From NCBI GenBank assembly GCA_900542035.1, contig UQMJ01000003.1:90196-154195 (forward strand): a DNA stretch of 64,000 nt, given 5' to 3'. Below are positions 8,298 to 16,501 of this stretch, in pieces. A model generated the notes under the pieces. The model was not told the origin of the DNA. It was given only the letters and a program-made list of their open reading frames with translations, and searched no databases. Positions within the stretch are counted from its first letter, which is position 1, and every line of letters begins with the position of its first letter. The DNA comes from an uncultured Clostridium sp. Its GTDB lineage: Bacteria > Bacillota > Clostridia > Lachnospirales > Lachnospiraceae. Made by a program: the position numbers and the translations under genes.

Positions 8298-9739
8298 GCC
8301 AAACGCCTCCTGACCCGTTGGTATTCCAGACAGGCTGCTGCAAACCTTTCCGTAAACTCCGGACAAGATCGGTAATAGAAATGAGGAAACCCTGCCAGTA
8401 CATATCCCTGGCCTTCCATAGCTGGCCACCGTTTTTCACTGGCAGGTTTTTCCGCATCCATCAGCATTTCTTCCTGCTGTTCTGCTGTCTTTTCCACCTT
8501 CCAATAATGGAATTCATGTGCCCGAATCTCTGATTTTTCTTTAAAAAATACCGTATTTGTTCTGGCTTTCAGCGTAATATATCCGAAGTTTCCCAGGCGC
8601 TTTCCTTTGATCCCTGTTCCGGAAAACACGCCGCACATCGGATAATATGCCTCGTCTTCCCCCTGAAGCTGCTCCAACAAATACAAGTATCCGCCGCACT
8701 CTCCATGAATGGGCATCCCCCGTTTTGCCGCCTGAAAAATAGAGGTTCTCATCGTTTCATTTTCCGCTAATTTCTTGGCGTAAAGTTCCGGATAACCGCC
8801 TCCCAGCAAAAGGCCGTCTGCCTCTTCTGGAATTGCTTTATCGTGAAGCGGGGAAAAATATTGAACCACGGCTCCCTCCGCTTCCATGGCTCTTAAATTT
8901 TCCTGATAATAGAAACAAAAAGCCTCATCCTTTGCCACTGCCAGGCAAAATTTATCCTGTTTTTTTGGCAGACGTCTGCCTGTTTCCTGCTCCAAATCCT
9001 TATCTGGGGATTCCTGCCGCATCTCCTCTAATTCTGCCAGTTTTAAAAGCTGTTCCACGTCCAGAGTGGTTTCCAGTACATCGGCTAATTTCCGGATCTG
9101 TTCCTGTAAGTCTAAAATTTCATCCGGTAAAATCAGTCCCAGATGGCGGCTCTCAATATGCAAGAAATCCAGGGGCGGAATGTAGCCGGCTACCAGAATC
9201 CCCAGTTCCTCTTCCAATAATTTTTTTAAACGCGGATAAATCATGGGAGATACCTGGTTTAATACTACTGCTTTTATGCGGCTTTCTGACAGCCTGGCCC
9301 TCTCTGTTCTTAAGGGATTATAGCTTAAAAATCCCTGAATCAGGGCAACCAGAGACAAACTGCTTCCTCTTGCATCAACCGTCAGAATTACCGGAGCCTG
9401 TAAGATTTCTGCTGTCTCATAAGTACTTGCCTGCGGAAGGACTCCGGCTAATCCATCAAAATATCCCATAACTCCTTCTATCAGCGCAATCCCTGTTTCT
9501 TTTCCCTCGCACCCGTGGGAAAATACTTGCAAAAGTCCCTCTGGCGATTCAAAAAAACTATCCAGATTCCGGCTTTCCACCCCTAAAATCCGCCTGTGAA
9601 ACAGGGGATCAATGTAATCTGGGCCACATTTAAAAGATGATATCGGGATGTTTTTCCGCTTTAATAACTCCAGCATTCCACAGGTCAAAATGGTCTTTCC
9701 GCTGCCGCTTTTTGGTGCGGCAATCAACAGTTTTTTCAT
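8294..9739 (-). CDS. cbiA: cobyrinate a,c-diamide synthase CbiA
   Basis: A 481-residue glutamine amidotransferase that amidates side chains a and c of cobyrinate. The N-terminal ATPase domain has APKSGSGKTILTCGMLELL (P-loop), FKCGPDYIDPLFH and IEGVMGYFDG. The C-terminal glutaminase domain has GLLLGGGYPELYA and MPIHGECGGYLYL with the nucleophile Cys, then a distal EFHYWKVE region. The start overlaps the cbiET stop as ATGA; GGAAA lies just upstream. Length and domain order are normal. Confidence 0.95.
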   Translation of the reverse strand: MKKLLIAAPKSGSGKTILTCGMLELLKRKNIPISSFKCGPDYIDPLFHRRILGVESRNLDSFFESPEGLLQVFSHGCEGKETGIALIEGVMGYFDGLAGVLPQASTYETAEILQAPVILTVDARGSSLSLVALIQGFLSYNPLRTERARLSESRIKAVVLNQVSPMIYPRLKKLLEEELGILVAGYIPPLDFLHIESRHLGLILPDEILDLQEQIRKLADVLETTLDVEQLLKLAELEEMRQESPDKDLEQETGRRLPKKQDKFCLAVAKDEAFCFYYQENLRAMEAEGAVVQYFSPLHDKAIPEEADGLLLGGGYPELYAKKLAENETMRTSIFQAAKRGMPIHGECGGYLYLLEQLQGEDEAYYPMCGVFSGTGIKGKRLGNFGYITLKARTNTVFFKEKSEIRAHEFHYWKVEKTAEQQEEMLMDAEKPASEKRWPAMEGQGYVLAGFPHFYYRSCPEFTERFAAACLEYQRVRRRLA

Positions 9740-11061
9740 AAATTTCCTGTCTCTTTCTTTCCTCTGTAACCAGCTAAGGTAACAATGTAAACGGGATTTC
9801 TGCCCATTTGCATATGGTATGGTCCGGCTGTTACTGTCTCTGAAATTCCAGCCTGGATAATCTCAGATTCTGCAAAGTTCCATTTTTTCATTACCTCCAG
9901 GCACTCTGAAAGAGTCTCTAATGTAATGGCTGTTATCACAATCCGGATCTGCCGGTTTTTCATAAGCAGCTTCTGAATCATCGCAGTCAATTGTCCGCCG
10001 GATCCCCCAATAAATGCGTGGCTTGGTATCGGGAGATCTGAAAATGCATCTGGCGCTTCCCCTGGAATAATGAAGAATCCTTTTCTGTCCGGAATCAGCG
10101 CCTTCCGATTTTTTTCAATTAGATCCAGTCCATCCGGATTCCGCTCAATGGCAAATACCTGGCTGGCCGTGTCTTGCAATATCTTTGCAGCAGCAATTGC
10201 CACAGAACCGGTTCCCGCCCCGACATCATAGAAACACGCTCCTTCCCATAGCTTTAATTTTGCCAAAGCTATCGTACGGATTTCTTCTTTTGTCATAGGC
10301 ACTTTTCCCCGAATAAAGTCCTGGTCGCGAAAAGAAAAACCGGAACTGTCAAGTCCGGACGCTGTCTTGGGCGTTGGATTTTCTATAAAACAGCAGACCA
10401 GACGGCTTAAGTCTTCCAGTTCTTTTTTCTGTTCTGTTAAAAGCTGCCGGACGCTTCCAGACAACTGGTTTTCTTCTGGATAGGACAAATCCGATCCAAA
10501 GGAAAGTAAGCAGTCGCCAAGTCCATTTTCTATCATATTTTCGCATAAAATTTCCGGAGTAATCTGTCCTCCCAAAAGGAAAAAGCACTTTCCATGTTCC
10601 CGAATCTGCCGGATATAGTCTTCCTCTCTTCCATGAAGACTGGTGATTTTCGCATCCTGCCAGTCGATTCCAAATCTTGCAGCACAATAAGAAATCGAAG
10701 AGATTCCAGGAAGAACCGTAACCTTCCAGCCGGATAATTCCAGCTTTTCTTTTACTTTTTTTGCTCCGCTGTAAAAGCCTGTATCGCCGGAAAATAAGAT
10801 TACCCCTGTCTGGATTTCCTCCCTCTGCGCTTCCAGCCATCGTCCGATTTCGTCCGCTTCATAGCAGTCCAGTACCTTTTTGCCAAAGAGCAGATTTTCT
10901 ACACTTTTTAACATCCGTCCGGCTCCGGCCACTACATCTGCCTCTGCTATGACTCTCTGGCTTTCCAGCGTCAGCTGTCCTTCTCCTCCCATGCCGATTC
11001 CTACCAGATAAATCTCCGGCCCGCTGTGTCTATAAAATCTGCCGTCTCTTTCTTCTCTCAT
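9736..11061 (-). CDS. cbiET: fused CbiE-CbiT: cobalt-precorrin-7 C5- and C15-methyltransferase/decarboxylase
   Basis: A 441-residue natural fusion. Residues about 16-220 are the CbiE SAM methyltransferase (YLVGIGMGGEGQLTLESQRVI; LFSGDTGFYSGAKK; VLPGISSISYCAARFG). Residues about 250-430 are CbiT, opening with RDQDFIRGKVPMTKEEIR and the SAM-binding VGAGTGSVAIAAA, then IPSHAFIGGSGG. Together they methylate C5 and C15 and decarboxylate the acetate chain at C12 in the anaerobic pathway, as CobL does aerobically. GAGGTGAT precedes the ATG; the first 32 bases overlap cbiJ, so the two are translationally coupled. Confidence 0.94.
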   Translation of the reverse strand: MREERDGRFYRHSGPEIYLVGIGMGGEGQLTLESQRVIAEADVVAGAGRMLKSVENLLFGKKVLDCYEADEIGRWLEAQREEIQTGVILFSGDTGFYSGAKKVKEKLELSGWKVTVLPGISSISYCAARFGIDWQDAKITSLHGREEDYIRQIREHGKCFFLLGGQITPEILCENMIENGLGDCLLSFGSDLSYPEENQLSGSVRQLLTEQKKELEDLSRLVCCFIENPTPKTASGLDSSGFSFRDQDFIRGKVPMTKEEIRTIALAKLKLWEGACFYDVGAGTGSVAIAAAKILQDTASQVFAIERNPDGLDLIEKNRKALIPDRKGFFIIPGEAPDAFSDLPIPSHAFIGGSGGQLTAMIQKLLMKNRQIRIVITAITLETLSECLEVMKKWNFAESEIIQAGISETVTAGPYHMQMGRNPVYIVTLAGYRGKKETGNL

Positions 11062-11821
11062 ACCACTGTATCACCTCGTCTGCGCTCATTCCTGCTTCTT
11101 CTTTTGGCCGGTCGATTACCAGCACAGGAACTTCTGCCATTGCCGCTGCCCGTACCTTTTCTAAGTACCCGCCTTCTTTTCCGCCGTCCTTTGTAACCAG
11201 AAACCGGCAGTTATATTCTTTAATCATAGCCAGATTCAGCTCCACCGAAAACGGCCCTTGGGCTGCAATGATATGACGCCCCTTAAGTCCTAGTTTTCTG
11301 CAGGCTTCCAGCACCGGCACAACCGGAAGAACTCTTGCATAAATCCGGTTTTCAAAGTCTGACAGTTCTGCAAATACCGGCAGTTCTTTGCTTCCGGTAC
11401 AAAGCAGAATGTTTCCGCTCCTGTCATCCAGCCACTTGGCTGCTTCCCTTGCTGAGGATATGTGAATCATCCAGGGTTCCAGTTCTTTCCGCTCTTGTTC
11501 TGTAAGCAGTTCTTCTGAACGCAGGCATCTGATTTTCTCTGTATTCGTCCGTTTACAGGCAAGATCAATCTGTCTGGTCGCCTCTTTTGCATAAGGATGT
11601 GTGGCGTCAATTACCAGGTCGATCTGATTTTTTATAAGGAACTCTGCCATCTCCTGTCCGTCCATCCGGCCAGTATGAACCTGAATGTTTTTTCCTGGAT
11701 TCAGAATCTCTTTTCCATAGTCCGTAGCCACGCTTACCATCACATGACAGCCGGATTTTTCCAGTTCTGCAGCCAGAATCCGGCCCTCTGTCGTTCCCGC
11801 AAAAATCAGCACATTATCCAT
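11030..11821 (-). CDS. cbiJ: cobalt-precorrin-6A reductase CbiJ
   Basis: A 263-residue NAD(P)H-dependent reductase of the CobK/CbiJ family acting on the corrin macrocycle. Visible are VLIFAGTTEGRILAAELEKSG at the N-terminus (nucleotide-binding loop), HTGRMDGQEMAEFL, VIDATHPYAKEAT, GSKELPVF, ARVLPVVPVLEACRKLGL, IIAAQGPFSVELN and VTKDGGKEGGYLEKV. All are family hallmarks. AGAGGAT precedes the ATG; the start overlaps the cbiH stop by 8 bases and the end overlaps cbiET by 32. Confidence 0.93.
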   Translation of the reverse strand: MDNVLIFAGTTEGRILAAELEKSGCHVMVSVATDYGKEILNPGKNIQVHTGRMDGQEMAEFLIKNQIDLVIDATHPYAKEATRQIDLACKRTNTEKIRCLRSEELLTEQERKELEPWMIHISSAREAAKWLDDRSGNILLCTGSKELPVFAELSDFENRIYARVLPVVPVLEACRKLGLKGRHIIAAQGPFSVELNLAMIKEYNCRFLVTKDGGKEGGYLEKVRAAAMAEVPVLVIDRPKEEAGMSADEVIQWYERRKRRQIL

Positions 11822-12548
11822 GACGGTATCCTCTTGGGGTTACCATATAATCTCCAATTTTTCTAGTAGAAGAGTTGCCGATAAATACGGTAGTAAACAT
11901 ATCCGTCTGGGTATCTTTTAATGTTTCAAGAGACATAATCTCCATCTCTTCCCCCTGCCGTCCAATGCTTTTTACAATTCCGCATACCGTCTCTGGAGAA
12001 CGGCTCTCCAACAGGATTTCACAGGCTTTTTTCAGATAGTCTCCTCTTTTTTTACTAGACGGATTATAGATGCAGATTGCAAAATCTGCTTCTGCCGCAG
12101 CCTTTACCCTCTTTTCAATAACTTCCATCGGAGTCAGCAAATCGCTTAAACTGATAACTGCAAAATCGTGAATCAAAGGCGCTCCTAATACCGCTGCTCC
12201 GGCACAGGCTGCCGTCACTCCAGGTATGATGGAAACCTTCACTTCCGGATATTCTGGAGCCAGTTCCAGAATCAGGCCTGCCATCCCATATACGCCGGCA
12301 TCTCCGCTGCATACCATAGAAACCTTACGGCCTTTTGCCGCTTCTTCCAGAGCCATCCGGCACCGTTCTACCTCCTGGCGCATAGGGGTTGTTAAAAATT
12401 CTTTGTCGCCGAAATGGTCTTTTACCAAGTCTACATATACGGTATATCCGGCAATTACATCACTGTTTTTTAACACGTTGGCAGCCTCTATGGTCATTTT
12501 TTCATAAGCTCCTGGGCCGATTCCCACCACGTATATATGTCCTGCCAT
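11814..12548 (-). CDS. cbiH: cobalt-precorrin-3 C17-methyltransferase CbiH
   Basis: A 244-residue SAM-dependent uroporphyrinogen-methyltransferase-fold enzyme that methylates C17 and drives ring contraction. Family marks: IYVVGIGPGAYEKMTIEAANVL, YTVYVDLVKDHF, SGDAGVYGMAGLILEL, IPGVTAACAGAAVLGAPLIHDFAVISLSDLLTP and IYNPSSKKR. The ATG at 12548 has AGGAGG at ideal spacing; an ATG two codons upstream overlaps that ribosome site and was rejected. There is no CbiG domain fused to it, unlike some clostridial CbiG/CbiH proteins. Confidence 0.94.
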   Translation of the reverse strand: MAGHIYVVGIGPGAYEKMTIEAANVLKNSDVIAGYTVYVDLVKDHFGDKEFLTTPMRQEVERCRMALEEAAKGRKVSMVCSGDAGVYGMAGLILELAPEYPEVKVSIIPGVTAACAGAAVLGAPLIHDFAVISLSDLLTPMEVIEKRVKAAAEADFAICIYNPSSKKRGDYLKKACEILLESRSPETVCGIVKSIGRQGEEMEIMSLETLKDTQTDMFTTVFIGNSSTRKIGDYMVTPRGYRHG

Positions 12549-12582
12549 ATACATCCTCCTGTTCATCATTCACACTTTTATT

Positions 12583-13362
12583 TTAAACGTTCTCTTTGCT
12601 CTGCTCTTTGTTTCCCTTCCGGTATCCGGTAGTGAATTCCGGATGATATAAGCAGGAACGCTCATAGTTTTTCTGTGCAACTGCAGGACCTGCTACAATC
12701 AGGGCAAGTCGGTTAATTCCTGCCTTTTTTGCTTCCTCTGCCAGGGTTTCTACCGTACAGATAATGACCTTTTCATCCGGCCAGGTAGCCTTATAAACAA
12801 TAGCTGCCGGCGTATTTCCTTCGTATCCTCCTGCAATCAGCTCCTGGCTTAGCTGTTCCAGCATTCCTGCGCTTAAAAAAATGGTCATGGTAGCTTTGTG
12901 AGCCGCAAAGGAACGGATACTTTCCCGCTCCGGCACGCCGGTTCTTCCTGCCATACGGGTAATAATCACACTCTGCGAAATCTCCGGAAGGGTATACTCC
13001 ATCTGAAGGGCTGCTGCTGCTCCGCAAAAAGAAGAAACTCCAGGGCAGATTTCATATGGAATAGAAAGGGCATCAAAAGCATCCATCTGTTCCCTGATTG
13101 CTCCATACAAAGAAGGATCTCCTGTATGGAGACGGACTATCATCCGGCCATTTTCTTCTGCTTCCTTTACGGTTTCCACCACCTCTTCCAGCGTCATTTT
13201 GGCACTGTCATAAATCTGACAGCCCTTTTTCGCTCTCTTTAGCAGCTCTGGATTTACCAGGGAGCCTGCATAAATAATAACGTCTGCCTGTTCTAAAAGC
13301 CTGGCGCCCCGAAGGGTAATTAAGTCTTCGGCGCCTGGGCCTGCACCTACTATGTGTACCAT
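12583..13362 (-). CDS. cbiF: cobalt-precorrin-4 C11-methyltransferase CbiF
   Basis: A 259-residue SAM methyltransferase that methylates C11. Signature stretches are VHIVGAGPGAEDLITLRGARLL, YAGSLVNPELL, RLHTGDPSLYGAIREQMDAF, CPGVSSFCGAAAALQMEYTLPEISQSVIITR and MTIFLSAGMLEQLSQELI. AAGGAG lies 6 bases before the ATG, 3 bases after the cbiL stop. Thirty-four bases separate it from cbiH, one of the longer gaps in the operon; no gene or strong hairpin is seen there. Confidence 0.94.
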   Translation of the reverse strand: MVHIVGAGPGAEDLITLRGARLLEQADVIIYAGSLVNPELLKRAKKGCQIYDSAKMTLEEVVETVKEAEENGRMIVRLHTGDPSLYGAIREQMDAFDALSIPYEICPGVSSFCGAAAALQMEYTLPEISQSVIITRMAGRTGVPERESIRSFAAHKATMTIFLSAGMLEQLSQELIAGGYEGNTPAAIVYKATWPDEKVIICTVETLAEEAKKAGINRLALIVAGPAVAQKNYERSCLYHPEFTTGYRKGNKEQSKENV

Positions 13363-13365
13363 ATT

Positions 13366-14088
13366 TTACTCCTTATCTCTTACAATAAACAGAGAATAAT
13401 ATCCCGCATTTTCGTCAATCTCTTCTGCTGAGTGATAGACCTTTTCTCCATCCATACCGCAGCGCTGAACCCCTGTAGCCTCTTTATTTTCCTTCATCAA
13501 AAGCTCTTTTACGGCTGACAGTTTCTTTCCGGATTTCATCAGAACTTTAACGCCGGACAGCTTTAATCCCTCTTCAATCTGATAGGTTGCAGGCAGAATA
13601 TGTAGTTCTTCCGAACCGCTGACCAACGCCTGATTCAGCCTTGCAGATACTGCGCAAAAAGAAGGAACGCCGCTGATAATTTCCGCTTGTTCTCCTGCAT
13701 CCCTGACCCGTTCATAGACATACAGACAGGTTGAATATACCGTCGCGTCCCCCAGGGTCAAAAAGGCTACATCTTTTCCTTCTGCCAGTTTTTCCCGTAT
13801 GGTTTCCGCCGCTTCTTCATGGCATTTTTTTAAGACTTCCTTGTCCTTTGTCATAGGCATAGGAAGACACAAAATCTCTTTTTCGGCAATCTCCGGCACT
13901 GCCTGGGATGCGATCTGATAAGCTACACAGTCTTTTAAGGACTCATTTGGAAGGGCGATAACCGGACTTTCTTTTATGATCCGGACTGCCTTCAGCGTCA
14001 TTAATTCCGGATCTCCAGGGCCTACGCTGACTCCATAAAGCGTTCCCCTTCTCCGGTCGTTTTCTCTGTAAGTTTTACAATCCTTCAT
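13366..14088 (-). CDS. cbiL: cobalt-precorrin-2 C20-methyltransferase CbiL
   Basis: A 240-residue SAM methyltransferase that acts on cobalt-factor II/precorrin-2 at C20, directly after cobalt insertion by CbiK. TLYGVSVGPGDPELMTLKAVRII, LCLPMPMTKDKEVL, TLGDATVYSTCLYVYERV and SGVPSFCAVSARLNQALV identify it. The ATG at 14088 is preceded by AGGCGG and overlaps the end of cbiD by 14 bases; an ATG eight codons upstream has no better ribosome site. The reading frame then runs to 13366 next to cbiF. Confidence 0.93.
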   Translation of the reverse strand: MKDCKTYRENDRRRGTLYGVSVGPGDPELMTLKAVRIIKESPVIALPNESLKDCVAYQIASQAVPEIAEKEILCLPMPMTKDKEVLKKCHEEAAETIREKLAEGKDVAFLTLGDATVYSTCLYVYERVRDAGEQAEIISGVPSFCAVSARLNQALVSGSEELHILPATYQIEEGLKLSGVKVLMKSGKKLSAVKELLMKENKEATGVQRCGMDGEKVYHSAEEIDENAGYYSLFIVRDKE

Positions 14089-15298
14089 CTTCTTTCCGCC
14101 TGGGAACTGCATCTAAAAGCTGTCCTGCTCCCGATGTCATTCCCAATACTCCTTTCTGGTTGGTAAAAAGAACGGCCTCCGCCTGAAAACTGCCTGCTGC
14201 CCGTTTGTGCAGATACTGTTCAATCCGTTTCATAATCTGTTTCATCACTGCTTCGTCCAGTTTCTGCTGGCTTAATATATCCAGAGCCTGGTCTACGGTA
14301 ACAGCAGATAAAATCTCCCCGATTGTCTTCTGGTTTCCGCCGCAGGCCCCTGCCCAGGCTGCCAGAATCTCCATACGGCCATCTGCCATAGAAGAATGCG
14401 TGTTCATAATTCCTGCCGCCAGCTTAATTAGTTTGCCTCCATGACCGATTAACAGTACGGTTTGAAACCCAAATTCTCCAGCCATATCCAGGGTCTCCCC
14501 GATATAGTTGGAACACTTTACCGCTCGATCCGGATCTATCTGAAGCGCTTCTTTTAAGAAGGTTTCCCCATAATTTCCTGGCACTAAAAGCAGGTGTTTT
14601 TCTCCCAAAGCAGCCTTTTGCTTTATAGAAAGACGGATGGTTTCAATAAGGGCTGCCTCGCTCATAGGTTCCACAATTCCGCTGGTTCCTAAAACTGAAA
14701 TTCCTCCCTCAATCCCAAGCCAGGGATTAAAGGTTTTTTCCGCGATGCGTTCCCCTTCTGGAATAGAAATAGTAATTTTTAGGTTTCCAGTAAATCCCAT
14801 TTCTTCGCAAATCCGCTCTGCCTCTCCAAAAATCATATCCCTCGGAACCGGATTAATGGCCGCCTTTCCTACCGGACAGGAAAGGCCTGGTTTGGTAATC
14901 CGCCCGACTCCTGCGCCTCCATCTAAATACAGCTTCGGCCAGGTTCCTTTCTGATAACAGGACTTCAGATGGTCTTCTGTCAAATTTTCCTCTTTCGACG
15001 ATTCTTCTTCGCTGGCAAGATATTCTGCCCTGGCATATACCAACGTTCCATCTGTAGCGTCCGGATCGTCTCCTGCATCTTTCCTCACTGCACAGGAAGC
15101 AGATTGTCCCGTCAAACAGATGTCTTCTAACGGAAGGGTCAAGCCGATTCCTTTCGGCGTCATGAGCTGGACTTTTTTCCTCTTTTCTCCTGTCAGAAGC
15201 ATAAAAACTGCCGCCTGAGCCGCTGCTGCCGCACAGGAACCTGTCGTGTAACCGCGGCGCATTTTCTTTTGATTCCGATATACATAGGCGTCTTCCAT
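14075..15298 (-). CDS. cbiD: cobalt-precorrin-5B C1-methyltransferase CbiD
   Basis: A 407-residue enzyme that methylates C1 of the corrin ring in the anaerobic pathway. Characteristic segments are RRGYTTGSCAAAAAQAAVFMLL near the N-terminus, VRKDAGDDPDATDGTLVYA, LDGGAGVGRITKPGLSCPVGKAAINPVPRDMI, GGISVLGTSGIVEPMSEAAL, CSNYIGETLDMA and LLIGHGGKLIKLAAGIMNTHSSMADGRME. AAAGGAAA precedes the ATG. In the pathway it acts on the product of CbiG, yet no cbiG is present in this operon. Confidence 0.95.
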   Translation of the reverse strand: MEDAYVYRNQKKMRRGYTTGSCAAAAAQAAVFMLLTGEKRKKVQLMTPKGIGLTLPLEDICLTGQSASCAVRKDAGDDPDATDGTLVYARAEYLASEEESSKEENLTEDHLKSCYQKGTWPKLYLDGGAGVGRITKPGLSCPVGKAAINPVPRDMIFGEAERICEEMGFTGNLKITISIPEGERIAEKTFNPWLGIEGGISVLGTSGIVEPMSEAALIETIRLSIKQKAALGEKHLLLVPGNYGETFLKEALQIDPDRAVKCSNYIGETLDMAGEFGFQTVLLIGHGGKLIKLAAGIMNTHSSMADGRMEILAAWAGACGGNQKTIGEILSAVTVDQALDILSQQKLDEAVMKQIMKRIEQYLHKRAAGSFQAEAVLFTNQKGVLGMTSGAGQLLDAVPRRKEDEGL

Positions 15299-15314
15299 CT
15301 GAAGATTTCCTTTC

Positions 15315-16139
15315 TTATCCAGCGTTTCGTTCTGCCTTTTTTCCGACCATCTGCTCTTCTGATGCAGACCGGATATGCTCCAGAAACAGTTCCTGGATTC
15401 CTTTATATTCTCCCAGTCCTTTCAGTACGCAGGAAATCTCGTACCCCTCTTTTTCCAAGGCGTACTTCCAGGAATCCTCCTCATCGCTTGCCATATCATG
15501 TCTTGCATGGTCGCCTGCCACGATCATAAACGGAGCTAAAATCACCTTTTTATAGCCGCCTTCTCTTAGCCGGCGTTTCATCGTATCTAAGGATGGATAG
15601 GCTTCTACCGTTCCCAAAAACACATTTTTATAGCCCATATCTTTCATCCGGTAGTCCAGAGCCGCATAAACTGTATTGGCATAATGGGTGGTTCCATGCC
15701 CCATAAATACCAGTGCCGTATCCTCTGGAATCTCCCCCATTTCTTCCATCAGAGCCTCGATTACCTGGCAGGAATCTTCTTCGCTGGTAAGGAGGGGCGC
15801 CCCGAATAAAATCTCGTCAAACTGATTTTCAAATGCCAGTACGTCCTTTATCATCTGCTCATTTTCGATTCCATTGATCACATGGGTCGGCTGGATAAAC
15901 ACCTGTTTTATCCCTTGTGAAACCATCTGTTCCATGGCTTCTTTTACCGTATTGACATGATAATTGTCCCTGTTTTTTAACTTACGGATAATCATGCCGC
16001 TGGTCCAGGCCCTGACTACCTGCGCATGAGGATACGCTTCCTGAATCCGGTTTTCTATGGCGTCTATGGTCTTTTTACGGGTATCCGGATAACTGGTTCC
16101 AAAACTGACAACCAGAATTCCTGTTTCTTTTTTTGGCAT
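15315..16139 (-). CDS. cbiK: sirohydrochlorin cobaltochelatase CbiK
   Basis: First gene of the cobalamin operon, 274 residues. It inserts Co2+ into sirohydrochlorin (or factor II). VVSFGTSYPDTRKKTI and AWTSGMIIRKL mark the N-terminal half; LVFMGHGTTHYANTVYAAL and PFMIVAGDHARHDMASDEEDSWK hold the two conserved metal/substrate histidines of the CbiK family. There is no signal peptide, unlike periplasmic CbiK homologues, so a cytoplasmic role in biosynthesis is expected. The substrate could be supplied by the siroheme-branch genes at 46-50 kb. The untranslated leader of more than 300 bases carries a cobalamin riboswitch. Confidence 0.94.
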   Translation of the reverse strand: MPKKETGILVVSFGTSYPDTRKKTIDAIENRIQEAYPHAQVVRAWTSGMIIRKLKNRDNYHVNTVKEAMEQMVSQGIKQVFIQPTHVINGIENEQMIKDVLAFENQFDEILFGAPLLTSEEDSCQVIEALMEEMGEIPEDTALVFMGHGTTHYANTVYAALDYRMKDMGYKNVFLGTVEAYPSLDTMKRRLREGGYKKVILAPFMIVAGDHARHDMASDEEDSWKYALEKEGYEISCVLKGLGEYKGIQELFLEHIRSASEEQMVGKKAERNAG

Positions 16140-16204
16140 TCTATTTTCCCTTTCTATTCTGTAATGGGAGCGTTTTTCAATTCACAGGAAACACTTTTCC
16201 TATG

Positions 16205-16234
16205 AATAAAAAATACCGGCATCCTCTGCCGGTA
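16205..16234 (-). terminator. riboswitch-linked intrinsic terminator
   Basis: On the minus strand TACCGGC and GCCGGTA (7-bp arms, 16214-16234) form a hairpin followed directly by TTTTTTATT. It lies between the cobalamin aptamer and cbiK, the position of an expression platform that stops transcription when adenosylcobalamin is bound. Confidence 0.85.
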
Positions 16235-16309
16235 CGAAAAATAGTCCCTGGATCTCTCCGGAGACATTCCGATACCTGGCCATCGCTCGTAACCCTGGTA
16301 TTATACAAA

Positions 16310-16428
16310 AAAAGAGGCAGGTCTTCTGGCTTAAAGCAACTTTGATTTGCTTTTCACAGCGGCGTGACCGTCAGGGATTTCCACCCTGTTCCCTATTCTC
16401 CTGCCCTTAAAGCAGGCACCTCTTTCTT
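16310..16428 (-). ncRNA. cobalamin riboswitch (adenosylcobalamin aptamer)
   Basis: Read on the minus strand the leader contains all the hallmark pieces: an outer stem AAAGAGG...CCTCTTT, GGTGCCTG near the 5' end, GGGTGGAAATCCC, the B12 box as GACGGTCACGCCGCTGTGA (consensus GCCACTG with one change), and AGCCAGAAGACCTGCC at the 3' side. It lies 170 bases upstream of cbiK with a terminator between. It is expected to switch the whole sixteen-gene operon off when cobalamin is plentiful. Confidence 0.95.
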
Positions 16429-16464
16429 ATCCGGCTGTTATCATCCGGATTCGGTATGGTTTCC

Positions 16465-16493
16465 ATTTTAGCTGGTTATAGCCAGGTTGTCAA
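16465..16493 (-). promoter_or_regulatory. sigma-A promoter of the cobalamin operon
   Basis: On the minus strand TTGACA (16488-16493) and TAAAAT (16465-16470) are 17 bases apart, a near-consensus promoter placed just upstream of the riboswitch. The spacer contains a small dyad, CTGG-N6-CCAG, whose role is unknown. Confidence 0.8.
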
Positions 16494-16501
16494 ATTTTAT
16501 T

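Noticed and set aside
11814..13362. CbiG hidden in or fused to CbiH or CbiF
   Set aside because: Both proteins have normal single-domain length and every residue is accounted for by the methyltransferase fold; no reading frame in the 34-base gap.
16133..16345. Small plus-strand open frame in the cobalamin leader
   Set aside because: It lies across the riboswitch and terminator and has no ribosome site; the RNA structure on the other strand explains the region.
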